64,000 bases of DNA from Hyphomonadaceae bacterium (lineage in GTDB: Bacteria; Pseudomonadota; Alphaproteobacteria; Caulobacterales; Aquidulcibacteraceae), in NCBI GenBank assembly GCA_016791425.1, contig JAEUMQ010000013.1, positions 124,001 to 188,000 of the forward strand, in the 5' to 3' direction. Of this stretch, positions 1-8,456 are shown in pieces. The notes below the pieces were generated by a model, which had not been told where the DNA came from, made no database searches, and saw nothing but the letters and a program-made list of their open reading frames with translations. The position numbers and the translations under genes are program-made. Positions within the stretch are counted from its first letter, which is position 1, and every line of letters begins with the position of its first letter.

Positions 1-1797
1 GTCGCCGGCTTCGCCGACCGCATCGAAGTGGAATACATGGCCGACGGAACATTGTCGGTCGCCGATAACGGCCGCGGCATCCCGATCGATCCGCACCCGA
101 AATTCCCGAAGAAGTCCGCGCTCGAAGTGATCCTCACCACCCTGCACGCGGGCGGCAAATTCTCGGACAAAGTCTACCACACGTCCGGCGGCCTCCACGG
201 CGTCGGCGTCTCGGTCGTGAACGCGCTCTCCGATCGCCTCGAAGTCGAAGTCGCCCGCGATCGCCTGCTCTACGGCCAATCCTATTCGCGCGGCGCGCCG
301 CAAGGCCCGTTGAAGCAGATCGGCACGGCGCACAATCGCCGCGGCACCACCGTCCGCTTTCATCCGGACTCGGAGATTTTCGGGCCCAACGTCGCCTTCA
401 AGCCCTCGCGCCTCTTCCAGCTCGCGCGCTCGAAAGCCTATCTCCATCGCGGCGTCGAGATCCGCTGGAAATGCGCGCCCGAGCGCCTGAAGGAAGGCGA
501 TACGACGCCTGCCGAAGCGGTCTTCCACTTCCCGAACGGCCTCAAGGACTTCCTCACCGATCTCATCAAGGAGAAGAAGGCCGTCCTGCCCGAGCCCTTC
601 TTCGGCAAGACCGAGAAGGAGAACGGTCACGGGCGCTGCGAATGGGCGGTGGCCTGGATCACCGACGGCTTCGGCGAAGCCGACGGCTTCCTCCGCTCCT
701 ATTGCAACACGATCCCGACGCCCGACGGCGGCTTCCATGAGCAAGGCATGCGCGCCGCCCTCTCGAAGGGCCTGAAGGCCTACGCCGAGCTCATCGGCGA
801 CCGCAAAGCCAGTCTCATCTCGCCCGAAGACGTGATGGGCACCGGCGCCGCGATCGTCTCGGTGTTCATCCGCGATCCACAATTCGAAGGTCAGACCAAA
901 GGCCGCCTCGTCTCAACCGAAGCGGCGAAGATCGTCGAGCAGGCCGTCCGCGATCCCTTCGATCATTGGCTCGCCGCGCGCCCGAACGATTCAAAACGCC
1001 TGCTCGACTGGGTCATTCAGCAGGCCGAAGAGCGCATCAAGAAACGCAAGGAAAAGGAAGTCTCGCGCCAGAACGCGACGCGCCGCCTCCGCCTGCCCGG
1101 CAAGCTCGCCGATTGCTCGCGCGGCAACGCCAACGGCACGGAGATCTTCATCGTCGAAGGCGATTCCGCCGGCGGCTCCGCCAAGCAGGCGCGTGATCGC
1201 GAGACGCAGGCCATCCTCCCGCTGCGCGGCAAGATTCTCAACGTCGCCAGCGCCGGCGGCGACAAGCTCGCCTCCAACGCCGAGCTCGCCGATCTCACGC
1301 TCGCCCTTGGTTGCGGCACAGGCGCGAAATTCCGCACGGAAGATCTGCGCTACGAGCGCGTCATCATCATGACCGACGCCGACGTCGACGGCGCCCACAT
1401 CGCCTCGCTGCTCATCACCTTCTTCCATCGCCAGACGCCCGGCCTCATTCGCTCCGGCCGCCTCTTCCTCGCGATGCCGCCGCTCTACCGCCTCACCAGC
1501 GGCAAGACCTCGATCTACGCCCGCGACGAAGCGCACAAGGCCCAACTGGAAGCGACAACCTTCAAAGGCAAGAAGCCCGACGTCTCCCGCTTCAAGGGCC
1601 TCGGCGAAATGATGCCCGCCGATCTGAAGCAGACGACGATGAACCCGCTCACCCGCACGCTCGCCCGCGTCGTCCTCGACGAAGACGAGATGCCGGATTT
1701 CGAAGCGCTCGTCGAAACGCTCATGGGCCGCAAGCCCGAGCTGCGCTTCAACTACATCCAAAAGAACGCCAAGTTCGTTGAGGAAGTCGACGTCTGA
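1..1797 (+). CDS. parE: DNA topoisomerase IV subunit B (5' truncated by window edge)
   Basis: ATPase subunit of topoisomerase IV, which with ParC decatenates daughter chromosomes. The frame is open from base 1, so the N-terminus (start of the GHKL ATPase domain) lies outside the window; 598 residues are visible. Seen: the GHKL motif NGRGIP, the glycine-rich ATP lid GGLHGVGVSVVNALS, the Toprim motif EGDSAGG with PLRGKILNV, and the metal-binding TDADVDGAHI. The C-terminal MGRKPELRFNYIQ is typical of GyrB/ParE. ParE is preferred over GyrB because of the compact length, the GRGIPIDPHPKFPKKSALEV region and the absence of a GyrB-type insertion. It reads into a REP-like hairpin downstream. Confidence 0.93.
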   Translation, partial: VAGFADRIEVEYMADGTLSVADNGRGIPIDPHPKFPKKSALEVILTTLHAGGKFSDKVYHTSGGLHGVGVSVVNALSDRLEVEVARDRLLYGQSYSRGAPQGPLKQIGTAHNRRGTTVRFHPDSEIFGPNVAFKPSRLFQLARSKAYLHRGVEIRWKCAPERLKEGDTTPAEAVFHFPNGLKDFLTDLIKEKKAVLPEPFFGKTEKENGHGRCEWAVAWITDGFGEADGFLRSYCNTIPTPDGGFHEQGMRAALSKGLKAYAELIGDRKASLISPEDVMGTGAAIVSVFIRDPQFEGQTKGRLVSTEAAKIVEQAVRDPFDHWLAARPNDSKRLLDWVIQQAEERIKKRKEKEVSRQNATRRLRLPGKLADCSRGNANGTEIFIVEGDSAGGSAKQARDRETQAILPLRGKILNVASAGGDKLASNAELADLTLALGCGTGAKFRTEDLRYERVIIMTDADVDGAHIASLLITFFHRQTPGLIRSGRLFLAMPPLYRLTSGKTSIYARDEAHKAQLEATTFKGKKPDVSRFKGLGEMMPADLKQTTMNPLTRTLARVVLDEDEMPDFEALVETLMGRKPELRFNYIQKNAKFVEEVDV

Positions 1798-1818
1798 CGC
1801 GGCAAAACGGAGCGCTTT

Positions 1819-1868
1819 CCTCCCCCGTTCACGGGGGAGGTGGCGGCCAAAGGCCGGCGGAGGGGGCG
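1819..1868. repeat. REP-like palindrome downstream of parE
   Basis: A perfect 10-bp inverted repeat (cctcccccgt / acgggggagg) with a 2-nt loop spans 1819-1840. It is followed by a GC-rich tail (tggcggccaaaggccggcgg, then a G-run). The same C-run/G-run hairpin style recurs at 12866-12990 and 52091-52218, so it looks like a dispersed REP family. It lies between parE and the antitoxin gene and might also help end parE transcription, although no T-tract follows. Confidence 0.7.
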
Positions 1869-1912
1869 CAGCAGCGCTTGCCTGACCACCCTGACCAACC
1901 ATATAGTCACCC

Positions 1913-2206
1913 ATGACCATCACGGTGAACATCGCCGAGGCCAAGGCGCGCTTGTCCGCCCTTATCGAAGCAGCAGAGCGCGGCGAAGAGATCATCCTCG
2001 CCCGCGCCGGCGTCCCCGTCGCCCGCATCGCGCCCTACGCAGAGAAGCCAAAGCGCCGCTTCGGCATCCTCAAGGAGATGGGATGGGAGGGACACGCGCC
2101 CTACGAGGCGTTCGAGCCCGACCCCGATCATGTCGCCTGGATCGACGAACCAATCGAGCCGCCGTCGCAATCGCCGTATCCGCCGCCGGCGCGCGGCAAG
2201 AAGTGA
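1913..2206 (+). CDS. Type II antitoxin, Phd/YefM family
   Basis: Antitoxin of a toxin-antitoxin pair; it should bind its own promoter and neutralise the downstream PIN toxin. The 97-residue protein begins MTITVNIAEAKARLSALIEA, with the ERGEEIILARAGVPVARIAP segment typical of the Phd/YefM DNA-binding fold. The C-terminal part (from about residue 50, rich in acidic and Pro residues) is the expected toxin-binding tail. The stop codon overlaps the GTG of the toxin (GTGA), implying translational coupling. Family assignment is firm; no partner specificity can be read from the sequence. Confidence 0.88.
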   Translation: MTITVNIAEAKARLSALIEAAERGEEIILARAGVPVARIAPYAEKPKRRFGILKEMGWEGHAPYEAFEPDPDHVAWIDEPIEPPSQSPYPPPARGKK

Positions 2207-2583
2207 AGCTGCTGCTCGACTCGCACGCGGCCTATTGGTGGCTCGGCGGCATTCCGCTGCTGTCCAAGCGCGCGCGCCAGGCGATTCAGGAGGCGGGTCC
2301 AAACGACGTCCATTTCAGCCCGGCGTCGGTCTATGAGCTCGAACTCAAGATGTCGGCGGGGAAGATGACCAGGCTTCCCTCGCCGTTCCTCGAACTTGCG
2401 CGAAGCCAGAGTTTCGTCGAACTGCCGATCCGCTCGGTTCACGCCGATCTGGCCGCCCGGTTTCCCCCGCTGAACAAGGATCCCTGGGATCGCGTGCTCG
2501 CGGCCCAGGCCATCAGCGAGAACATGAGCATTGTCACGCGTGATGCGCGCATCTCTGCGCTCGGCGCGACAGTCTTGTGGTGA
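2203..2583 (+). CDS. PIN-domain toxin, VapC-like ribonuclease
   Basis: Predicted endoribonuclease toxin of 126 residues. The GTG start at 2203 is chosen because it overlaps the antitoxin stop (GTGA) and places the PIN motif KLLLDSHAAYWWL at the N-terminus. The expected acidic residues are visible: Asp in LLLDSHA, Glu in ASVYELELK, Asp in KDPWDRVLAAQA and Asp in IVTRDARI. The WDR(V/M)LAAQA motif is characteristic of this PIN subgroup. An in-frame extension upstream to 1840 would run over the antitoxin and is rejected. All catalytic acids appear intact, so the toxin is probably functional. Confidence 0.88.
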   Translation: MKLLLDSHAAYWWLGGIPLLSKRARQAIQEAGPNDVHFSPASVYELELKMSAGKMTRLPSPFLELARSQSFVELPIRSVHADLAARFPPLNKDPWDRVLAAQAISENMSIVTRDARISALGATVLW

Positions 2584-2618
2584 TAGCACAACGCGAGGTC
2601 TGACAAGAGGATGCGCCG

Positions 2619-3458
2619 ATGCACGTCACCCCCTCCGGTCAAGCGTGCGGCGCGACAATCACCGGCGTCGATCTCTCCCGCGACCTCTCGCCTGAGAGTG
2701 TCGCCGCCATCCGCGCCGCCTGGCTCGCGCACCACGTCCTCGCCTTCCCCGACCAGCGCATGAGCGACGACGACCTCGAGCGCTTCACGTGCGCCATGGG
2801 CGGCTTCGGCCACGATCCCTTCATCGCGCCCATCCCCGGCCGCAAGCACATCATCGCCGTCGAGCGCAAAGCCGACGAAACCTCCCCGCTCTTCGCGGAG
2901 AACTGGCACTCCGATTGGAGCTTTCAGCCTCATCCGCCCGCCGGCACGTGCCTCTACGGGCTCGTGATCCCGACCAAAGGCGGCGATACGCTCTTCGCCA
3001 ACCAACACGCCGCGCTCGATGCGATGCCGCAATCGCTCCGCTCACGGATCGAAGGCAAGATCGCCATCCATTCCGCCAAGCGCGCCTATGCGCCCGAAGG
3101 CGTCTACGGCGAAGCTGATCGCGCCAGGCGCTCGATGGACATCCGCCCCTCGCGCGACGCCGAAGCGACCCAAACCCACCCGCTCATCCGCAAGCATCCC
3201 GAGACCGGCCGCGAAGGCCTCTTCTCCTGCTTCGGCTACATCATCGGCATCGAAGGCATGTCGGACGCCGAAGCGCTGCCTCTGCTTCTCCAACTCTACC
3301 AATGGCAAGGCCGCGAAGACTTCCAGTACCGCCACACCTGGCGCCCAAACATGCTCCTCATGTGGGACAACCGCTCCGTCCTCCACGCCGCGACCGGCGG
3401 CTATGACGGCCAGCACCGCCTCCTCCACCGCACCACCATCGCCGCTTGGCGAGGCTAG
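2619..3458 (+). CDS. TauD/TfdA-family Fe(II)/2-oxoglutarate dioxygenase
   Basis: Predicted non-haem iron, 2-oxoglutarate-dependent dioxygenase of 279 residues. Seen: the N-terminal GATITGVDLSRDLS characteristic of the family, the iron-binding HxD in ENWHSDWSF, the distal His in NRSVLHAA, and the 2-oxoglutarate Arg in LLHRTTI. The substrate cannot be named: family members act on taurine, aryloxyalkanoates, alkyl sulfates and others. No sulfonate transporter genes lie nearby, so taurine use is not supported. The gene converges on a second TauD-family gene with a 4-nt overlap of stop regions. A good ATG with a GAGG-type ribosome-binding site supports the start. Confidence 0.87.
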   Translation: MHVTPSGQACGATITGVDLSRDLSPESVAAIRAAWLAHHVLAFPDQRMSDDDLERFTCAMGGFGHDPFIAPIPGRKHIIAVERKADETSPLFAENWHSDWSFQPHPPAGTCLYGLVIPTKGGDTLFANQHAALDAMPQSLRSRIEGKIAIHSAKRAYAPEGVYGEADRARRSMDIRPSRDAEATQTHPLIRKHPETGREGLFSCFGYIIGIEGMSDAEALPLLLQLYQWQGREDFQYRHTWRPNMLLMWDNRSVLHAATGGYDGQHRLLHRTTIAAWRG

Positions 3459-4378
3459 ACCGGCGTCTCGCCCGCAAGCGTCGTGCGGTACATCTCCCGC
3501 CGGAAGCCGTCATAATCGTTGAACGCCTGGTGCAGGCAGAGCCGGTTATCCCAAAGCGTCAGCGTCTTCGGCGCCCAGCGCAGGCGGCACGTGAACGCCG
3601 GCTGCGTGATGTGCGCGCCCAGAAAATCGAGCAGCGGCTTCGCCTCCGCCTTGGTCAGCCCCTCGATCCCGGCCGCATAGGACGTGTCGCAATAAAGTCC
3701 CTTCTCGCCGCTATAGGGATGCGTGCGCACCAGCGGATGATAGGCGCCCTCGATCTTGCGGATGAGATCAGCCGGCAGCTCCTTGCCCTTGAGCGCCACG
3801 AGCCGCCCCACCGGCGTATCGTCCACCGCGCCGAATTCCTGCGCCGCTTCGAGCACGTCGTGCATCGACATGTGCACGCGCAAGCCTTCCAGCATGCGCT
3901 TCATCGTGTCCGACAGCATCGCGTACGCGAGCGCCGAATTCGCCCACATCGTGTCCCCGCCATAGGGCGGGATATCGACGCCATAGAGCATCGTGATCGC
4001 CGGCGGATCCTTCAGGAACGGCGAATCCGTGTGCCAGCCCGCGCCGAACACCCAGCCCGTCTTCGACTCCGCCGCCTTGATCACCGGCTGCACATTCACA
4101 TGCCCCGGCACGCCCTTGGTGTACGCATCCTCCGCGAACGGCCCGAACCTGAGGCTGAACCGCTCCTGGTCGCCGTGGCTCAGCTCCTGGTCGCGGAAAT
4201 AGATCATCTTGTGCCGGAAGAGCGCGTCGCGCACTTCCTCGAACGCCGAGTCGGAAAGATCGCGCGCCTGCACGCCGGCGATCTCCGCGCCCATCGCCGC
4301 CGCCAGCGGCCGCACCTCGATATGCCGATAGGCGCGCGCGGAATTGTCGAACTTCCCCGTCGGATGCGAACTGGCCAT
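3455..4378 (-). CDS. TauD/TfdA-family Fe(II)/2-oxoglutarate dioxygenase (second copy)
   Basis: Second predicted 2-oxoglutarate-dependent dioxygenase, 307 residues. Seen: HIEVRPLAAAMGAEIAGV at the N-terminus, the HxD iron ligands in AGWHTDSPF, the distal His in NRLCLHQAF, and Arg in MYRTTLAG. It is clearly diverged from the neighbour at 2619-3458, so it is not a recent tandem duplicate, and the two genes converge. IPPYGGDTMWAN resembles the TfdA/TauD core. The substrate is unknown. The DUF3237 gene starts divergently about 100 bp away and could share the regulatory region. Confidence 0.87.
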   Translation of the reverse strand: MASSHPTGKFDNSARAYRHIEVRPLAAAMGAEIAGVQARDLSDSAFEEVRDALFRHKMIYFRDQELSHGDQERFSLRFGPFAEDAYTKGVPGHVNVQPVIKAAESKTGWVFGAGWHTDSPFLKDPPAITMLYGVDIPPYGGDTMWANSALAYAMLSDTMKRMLEGLRVHMSMHDVLEAAQEFGAVDDTPVGRLVALKGKELPADLIRKIEGAYHPLVRTHPYSGEKGLYCDTSYAAGIEGLTKAEAKPLLDFLGAHITQPAFTCRLRWAPKTLTLWDNRLCLHQAFNDYDGFRREMYRTTLAGETPV

Positions 4379-4475
4379 CGCTGCTCCTGCCGGCGCCTGC
4401 GCGCCCTATTCGCCATGCTAAAGCTGCCGCTCCATTTGCATGCAAGGCGCCGCGCGCGCAACGCAGGAGGACCGA

Positions 4476-4943
4476 GTGGACCATTCCGCCCCCGCGCTCG
4501 AGCACGTTTTCACGCTCGCCGCCCACGTCGCCCCGCCGATCGAGCTCGGCGAGGCGCAAGGCATGCGCCGCCGCGTCGTCCCCATCATCGACGGAACCAT
4601 CACCGGCCCCCGCTTCGAAGGAATTATCCTCCCCGGCGGCGCCGACTGGCAGCGCATCCGCCCATCGGACGGCCTCTCCCGCCTCGTTGCGACCTACGCC
4701 ATCCGCCACGCCGACGGGACCATCGTGCAGGTGGAGAACCGCGGGCTCCGGCGCGCTTCACCCGAGACGATGGCCCGCCTCAACGCTGGCGAGATCGTCG
4801 ATCCCGCGCTCGTCTATTTCCGCTCCGCGCCGGTCTTTGACGCGCCCGACGGCCCGCACGCCTGGCTCAACGAAAGCCTCTTCATCGCCGCCGGCCGCCG
4901 CCGCCCAGACCGCGTCGAGATCGACGTCTACTCCCTCGGCTGA
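4476..4943 (+). CDS. DUF3237 family protein
   Basis: A 155-residue protein of the DUF3237 family: LEHVFTLAAHVAPPIELG at the N-terminus, then RRVVPIIDGTITGPRFEG and ILPGGADWQ, the conserved core of the family. The GTG at 4476 is preferred over an in-frame ATG at 4440 because CAGGAGG lies five bases upstream of the GTG. The family is a small beta-barrel of unknown biochemical role, often found near metabolic and redox genes. The 3' end overlaps the convergent lipoprotein gene by 16 nt. Function is not assigned. Confidence 0.8.
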   Translation: MDHSAPALEHVFTLAAHVAPPIELGEAQGMRRRVVPIIDGTITGPRFEGIILPGGADWQRIRPSDGLSRLVATYAIRHADGTIVQVENRGLRRASPETMARLNAGEIVDPALVYFRSAPVFDAPDGPHAWLNESLFIAAGRRRPDRVEIDVYSLG

Positions 4944-5401
4944 CCAGTTTCGATCATCCATTCCTGCGATCCCGTCGGACAGCAATGCGGATCGCCTTCC
5001 TTGGGCATCGTGGTCGTCAGCCGGATGAATCCTGGCGTGAACCCGACCTCGCGCGGCTCGCTGCCGTACACCGTCTCGTCCGTGCGCAGGAACGTCATCG
5101 CGCCGCCTTCGTTGCGGAAGAGCGCAACGGTGTGGTTGGCGCTCGAGCCGCCCGTCTCGTAATCCGCCCACGCCAGCGCATCGACCGCCCCATCGCCGCT
5201 GAAGTCGCCATAGAAGATCGCCACCGGCTCGATCAGGCTCGTCCCGTGCAGCCCGCGCGCCCACGCCGTGATGGCAGCCTCGGCGTTCGCCGGCGGCGCT
5301 GCAGCCCCGGCCGCCGCGCCGGCCTTCCCGCCCGCCCCGGGCTGCTGCCCGCACGCCCCCAGGACCGCCAGCATCGCCGCCGCCAAAATCGCCTTGCGCA
5401 T
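4928..5401 (-). CDS. Putative lipoprotein of unknown function
   Basis: A 157-residue exported protein. The start at 5401 is chosen because it gives a clean lipoprotein signal (MRKAILAAAMLAVLGACGQQ, lipobox LGAC) and is preceded by CGGAGG; an upstream in-frame ATG at 5491 would bury the signal peptide. After an Ala/Gly/Pro linker comes a compact domain (AIFYGDFSGDGAVDALAWAD) whose DFSGDGxxDALA resembles a calcium-type or FG-GAP-like repeat. Near the C-terminus are two adjacent Cys in DPHCCPTGSQ. No family is recognised with certainty. It is divergent from the helicase gene. Confidence 0.7.
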   Translation of the reverse strand: MRKAILAAAMLAVLGACGQQPGAGGKAGAAAGAAAPPANAEAAITAWARGLHGTSLIEPVAIFYGDFSGDGAVDALAWADYETGGSSANHTVALFRNEGGAMTFLRTDETVYGSEPREVGFTPGFIRLTTTMPKEGDPHCCPTGSQEWMIETGQPRE

Positions 5402-5664
5402 CCGCGCCTCCGTTTCATTCTCACGCAACACTTCTCTGCCACGCTTCCCGCGACAATCCAGGCAGACGAGCAAACTTGACTTTAGCGTCAAGCTCCCCCA
5501 AGTCCGGCTGGTCCGTTGTGCGCGCCGAGAGGGCGTGCGCCCTTTCGCCCGATCTGACGATCAGGGGCCCTCGCTTCATCCGGAAGCGCTGCGGCCCAGG
5601 CGCCAACCGAAGCGACAACGCCTCCCGATGGGCGAGGCTGCCGCGCAAGAAAGAACCTTCCTGA

Positions 5665-7317
5665 ATGCTCGAAAATGCTGCGTCTGACGACGCTCAAGCC
5701 GCTCCCCAACCGGAAGCGCAACCCGAAGCCCCCGTTCGCTTCTCCGACCTCGGCCTCTCCCAGCCGTTGCTCGACGCCATCGAGGCCTCCGGCTACACCA
5801 CCCCAACGCCGATCCAGGCCAAGGCCATCCCGATCGTGCTGCAGGGCCGCGACGTGCTCGGCATCGCCCAGACCGGCACCGGGAAAACCGCCTCCTTCAC
5901 CCTCCCGATGATCGACATCCTCGCGGCGGGCCGCACCAAGGCGCGCATGCCGCGCACGCTCATCCTGGAGCCCACGCGCGAACTCGCCGCCCAGGTCGCG
6001 GAAAGCTTCGACAAATACGGCAAGAACCATCGCCTCACGAAGGCCCTGCTCATCGGCGGCGTCTCCTTCGGAGACCAGGACGCGCTCCTCTCCCAGGGCG
6101 TCGATGTGCTCATCGCCACGCCCGGACGCCTGCTCGATCATTTCGAACGCGGCAAACTATTGCTCTCCGGCGTGCAGGTCATGGTCGTCGATGAGGCCGA
6201 CCGCATGCTCGACATGGGCTTCATCCCGGACATCGAGCGCATCTTCAAGCTGACGCCCTTCACCCGCCAGACGCTGTTCTTCTCCGCCACCATGCCCGGC
6301 GAAATCCGCCGCCTGACGGACCAATTCCTCTCCAACCCCGTGCGCATCGAGGCCGCCAAGCCCGCCACCACCGCCGAAACGATCGACCAGCGCATCGTGG
6401 AGATCCCCGGCAGCGATCCGCGCACACGCCGCGCCGCGCTCCGCGCCATTATGAAGGGCGACGACGTCAAGAACGGCATCATCTTCTGCAACCGGAAGAC
6501 GGACGTGGATGTGGTCGCCGAATCCCTGCGCCGCCACGGCTTCAACGCCGCCCCCATCCACGGCGATCTCGATCAGCGCACCCGCACCGCCACGCTTGAG
6601 CGCTTCAAGACCGGGACGCTGCAATTCCTCATCGCCAGCGACGTGGCGGCCCGCGGCCTCGACATCCCGGCCGTCAGCCACGTCTTCAATTACGAGCCGC
6701 CCCGCCACGCCGACGATTACGTCCACCGCATCGGCCGCACCGGCCGCGCCGGCCTCAAGGGCCAGAGCTTCACGCTCGTCTCCCCCGGCGACCGCAAATC
6801 CCTCGACGCCATCGAGAAGCTCACCGGCAAGCCGATCGCCAAAGCCGATGTCGAGGGCGTACCCACCGCCGCCATCGGCGACGCCCGCGATTCCGGCGGC
6901 CGCGGCCGCCGCGCCGACGAGCTGCGCGAACAGCGCCGCCATCGCCATGATGGCGAGGGCGAAGGCCGCCGCGACAAGTCCCGCTACAAGAAGCGCGACG
7001 CCAGCCGCCCGACCGCCGGTTTCGATCCGATCGCCCAGCCTGCCGAGCGTTCGGAAACTCCCGAACGCGCCGAACGCCCCCCGCAGCAGGCGCGCAGCGA
7101 GGAGCGTCCCCCGCGCTCGGACCGTCCCGCGCGGGAGCACAGCGCAGGCCAGGGCCAGGGCCGCGGACATGATCGCGGACGCGATCGCCGCCGCGGCGCA
7201 GACCGTCCCGATCGTTCCGGCGAACGCCGCGACCGCCCCGAACGCGCGGCGCCGGAAGTCACCGGCTTCGGCGACGATCTCCCCGCCTTCCTCCGCGCCC
7301 CCAAGCCCAAGAACTGA
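5665..7317 (+). CDS. DEAD-box ATP-dependent RNA helicase, RhlE-like
   Basis: ATP-dependent RNA remodelling enzyme of 550 residues, probably acting in ribosome assembly or RNA decay. Motifs in order: Q motif FSDLGLSQPLLDAI with TPTPIQ (about 26-50), Walker A AQTGTGKT, PTRELAAQ, TPGRLLDH, DEAD (VVDEADRMLDMGF), SAT (FFSATMP), then in RecA-2 IIFCNRKTDVDVV, DVAARGLDIP and HRIGRTGRAG. From about residue 410 the tail is low-complexity and rich in Arg, Glu and Pro, typical of RhlE/CsdA-type RNA-binding tails. The frame stays open for 50 codons after the stop (7318-7467) and encodes a similar RG-rich stretch; see findings. Confidence 0.93.
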   Translation: MLENAASDDAQAAPQPEAQPEAPVRFSDLGLSQPLLDAIEASGYTTPTPIQAKAIPIVLQGRDVLGIAQTGTGKTASFTLPMIDILAAGRTKARMPRTLILEPTRELAAQVAESFDKYGKNHRLTKALLIGGVSFGDQDALLSQGVDVLIATPGRLLDHFERGKLLLSGVQVMVVDEADRMLDMGFIPDIERIFKLTPFTRQTLFFSATMPGEIRRLTDQFLSNPVRIEAAKPATTAETIDQRIVEIPGSDPRTRRAALRAIMKGDDVKNGIIFCNRKTDVDVVAESLRRHGFNAAPIHGDLDQRTRTATLERFKTGTLQFLIASDVAARGLDIPAVSHVFNYEPPRHADDYVHRIGRTGRAGLKGQSFTLVSPGDRKSLDAIEKLTGKPIAKADVEGVPTAAIGDARDSGGRGRRADELREQRRHRHDGEGEGRRDKSRYKKRDASRPTAGFDPIAQPAERSETPERAERPPQQARSEERPPRSDRPAREHSAGQGQGRGHDRGRDRRRGADRPDRSGERRDRPERAAPEVTGFGDDLPAFLRAPKPKN

Positions 7318-7597
7318 TCTCCGCGCGGCGGCTCTGCCCGCGGCGGCGGACGCGCGCCCAAACCTTCCGAATACGGAGGGATCGCGCGGCTGGATTCGCA
7401 GGATAAGTCGCCGCGCCCATCGCCGCGCCGTCTCCGCTTCGAAGACTTGGGCTGGAGCCGCGCGCTCTGATTTAGCGGCCATTTCTGGCCCTCCCTGCGC
7501 CGCGACGCTGGCGCTTTGTCACGTTCTCGGGGCGCCAGAAAGCGGGGACCGCGGCGAACTTATCCGACCGACCCCAAGCCCGTGCTAAGCTGCGCGC

Positions 7598-8203
7598 ATG
7601 AGTTTGTCTGAAGCCTGGATCTGCCTCCGTTACCTCCTCAAATGCATGGGCGCCGTGTTCGGCGACCCCTCCCAGATTGCAGCGCCCCTCACCATCCCGA
7701 TGCGCCTGCGCGACGACATCCTCAGCTTCCTGGCGCCGCTTGAGCGCATGGCGCGCCTTCTGCTGCTGGCCGAAGCGGCGCGCCTTCCTGCCCTCAAGGG
7801 CGCCGTGAGATCGCCGCGGCCGCGCCAGACGCGGCAGCGCATCCTGCGCGAGGTCCCGGAAGACTCCACCGCCTGGCGCGTCGCGTTCTGCGCGCAGCCC
7901 GCGATCGGCCGATCCGCAGCCCGCCGCCGCGCCCCGATAAAGCGTCCGTACCTCTACGCCGACCTGCCCTCCGATCCCGTGCCGCTCGCCGCACGTTTCG
8001 AAGCGCTTATCCGCGTCGCGCTGAATCCTGCGCCGTATGCGCAGCGCCTCGCCCGCCGCCTCGACCGCAACAGCCTCAAGCGGGCGCGCGCCAAGCGGCT
8101 CTTCCGCCCGCTGCGCCCCAACGCCGCCCCGCTCTATCACGCGCTCAAGCCGATCTTCCCGCTGGCCGAGGTCGCCCGCGTCCGCTTCCGCGACACCAGC
8201 TGA
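7598..8203 (+). CDS. Hypothetical protein
   Basis: A 201-residue, strongly basic protein with no family I recognise. The N-terminal part (MSLSEAWICLRYLLKCMG, then RLRDDILSFLAPLERMARLLLLAEAARLP) is predicted helical. The middle is Arg/Ala/Pro-rich, and the C-terminus (LYHALKPIFPLAEVARVRF) is again helical. There is no signal peptide or Cys motif. Codon use matches the neighbours, and the ATG is well placed after a gene-free stretch, so it is probably real. It sits alone between the helicase and a diguanylate cyclase; context gives no role. Confidence 0.55.
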   Translation: MSLSEAWICLRYLLKCMGAVFGDPSQIAAPLTIPMRLRDDILSFLAPLERMARLLLLAEAARLPALKGAVRSPRPRQTRQRILREVPEDSTAWRVAFCAQPAIGRSAARRRAPIKRPYLYADLPSDPVPLAARFEALIRVALNPAPYAQRLARRLDRNSLKRARAKRLFRPLRPNAAPLYHALKPIFPLAEVARVRFRDTS

Positions 8204-8361
8204 GCGTACCCGCCTTGGGGCGCCGTAACTTGGCGTCCTCGCCTGACGCCGCCGCCAATCTTTTGCACATCGCAACGATGCTTCTGCGCCCTTGCTGACA
8301 GCGGGGCCTGAAGTCGTGGCTTGAGCGCCGCTGATTGCGCGCGCGCGCCTGTATCATCGAC

Positions 8362-8377
8362 CGGCGCCGCGGCGCCG
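8362..8377. repeat. 16-bp perfect palindrome upstream of the GGDEF gene
   Basis: cggcgccgcggcgccg reads identically on both strands. It lies about 80 bp upstream of the diguanylate cyclase start, in a 253-bp stretch that otherwise holds no gene. It could be an operator or simply a GC-rich chance palindrome; in this base composition the second is quite possible. Confidence 0.4.
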
Positions 8378-8456
8378 ACCCCGGCGCATTTACCACTCGT
8401 CCACGTCTGCGCCCGTACCGTCCGACTCCGTTGCATTATTTGAATCGGACGCACCC

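Noticed and set aside
1840..2202. N-terminal extension of the VapC-like toxin frame upstream of 2203
   Set aside because: It would overlap the whole antitoxin gene and has no PIN-like sequence; the GTG at 2203 gives the normal toxin length.
2619..3458. Assignment of the TauD-family genes to taurine use
   Set aside because: No tauABC transporter or sulfur-assimilation genes are nearby, and family substrates are diverse.
6157..7482. 441-codon frame antisense to the DEAD-box helicase
   Set aside because: Gly/Ala-rich shadow without motifs; the helicase is unambiguous.
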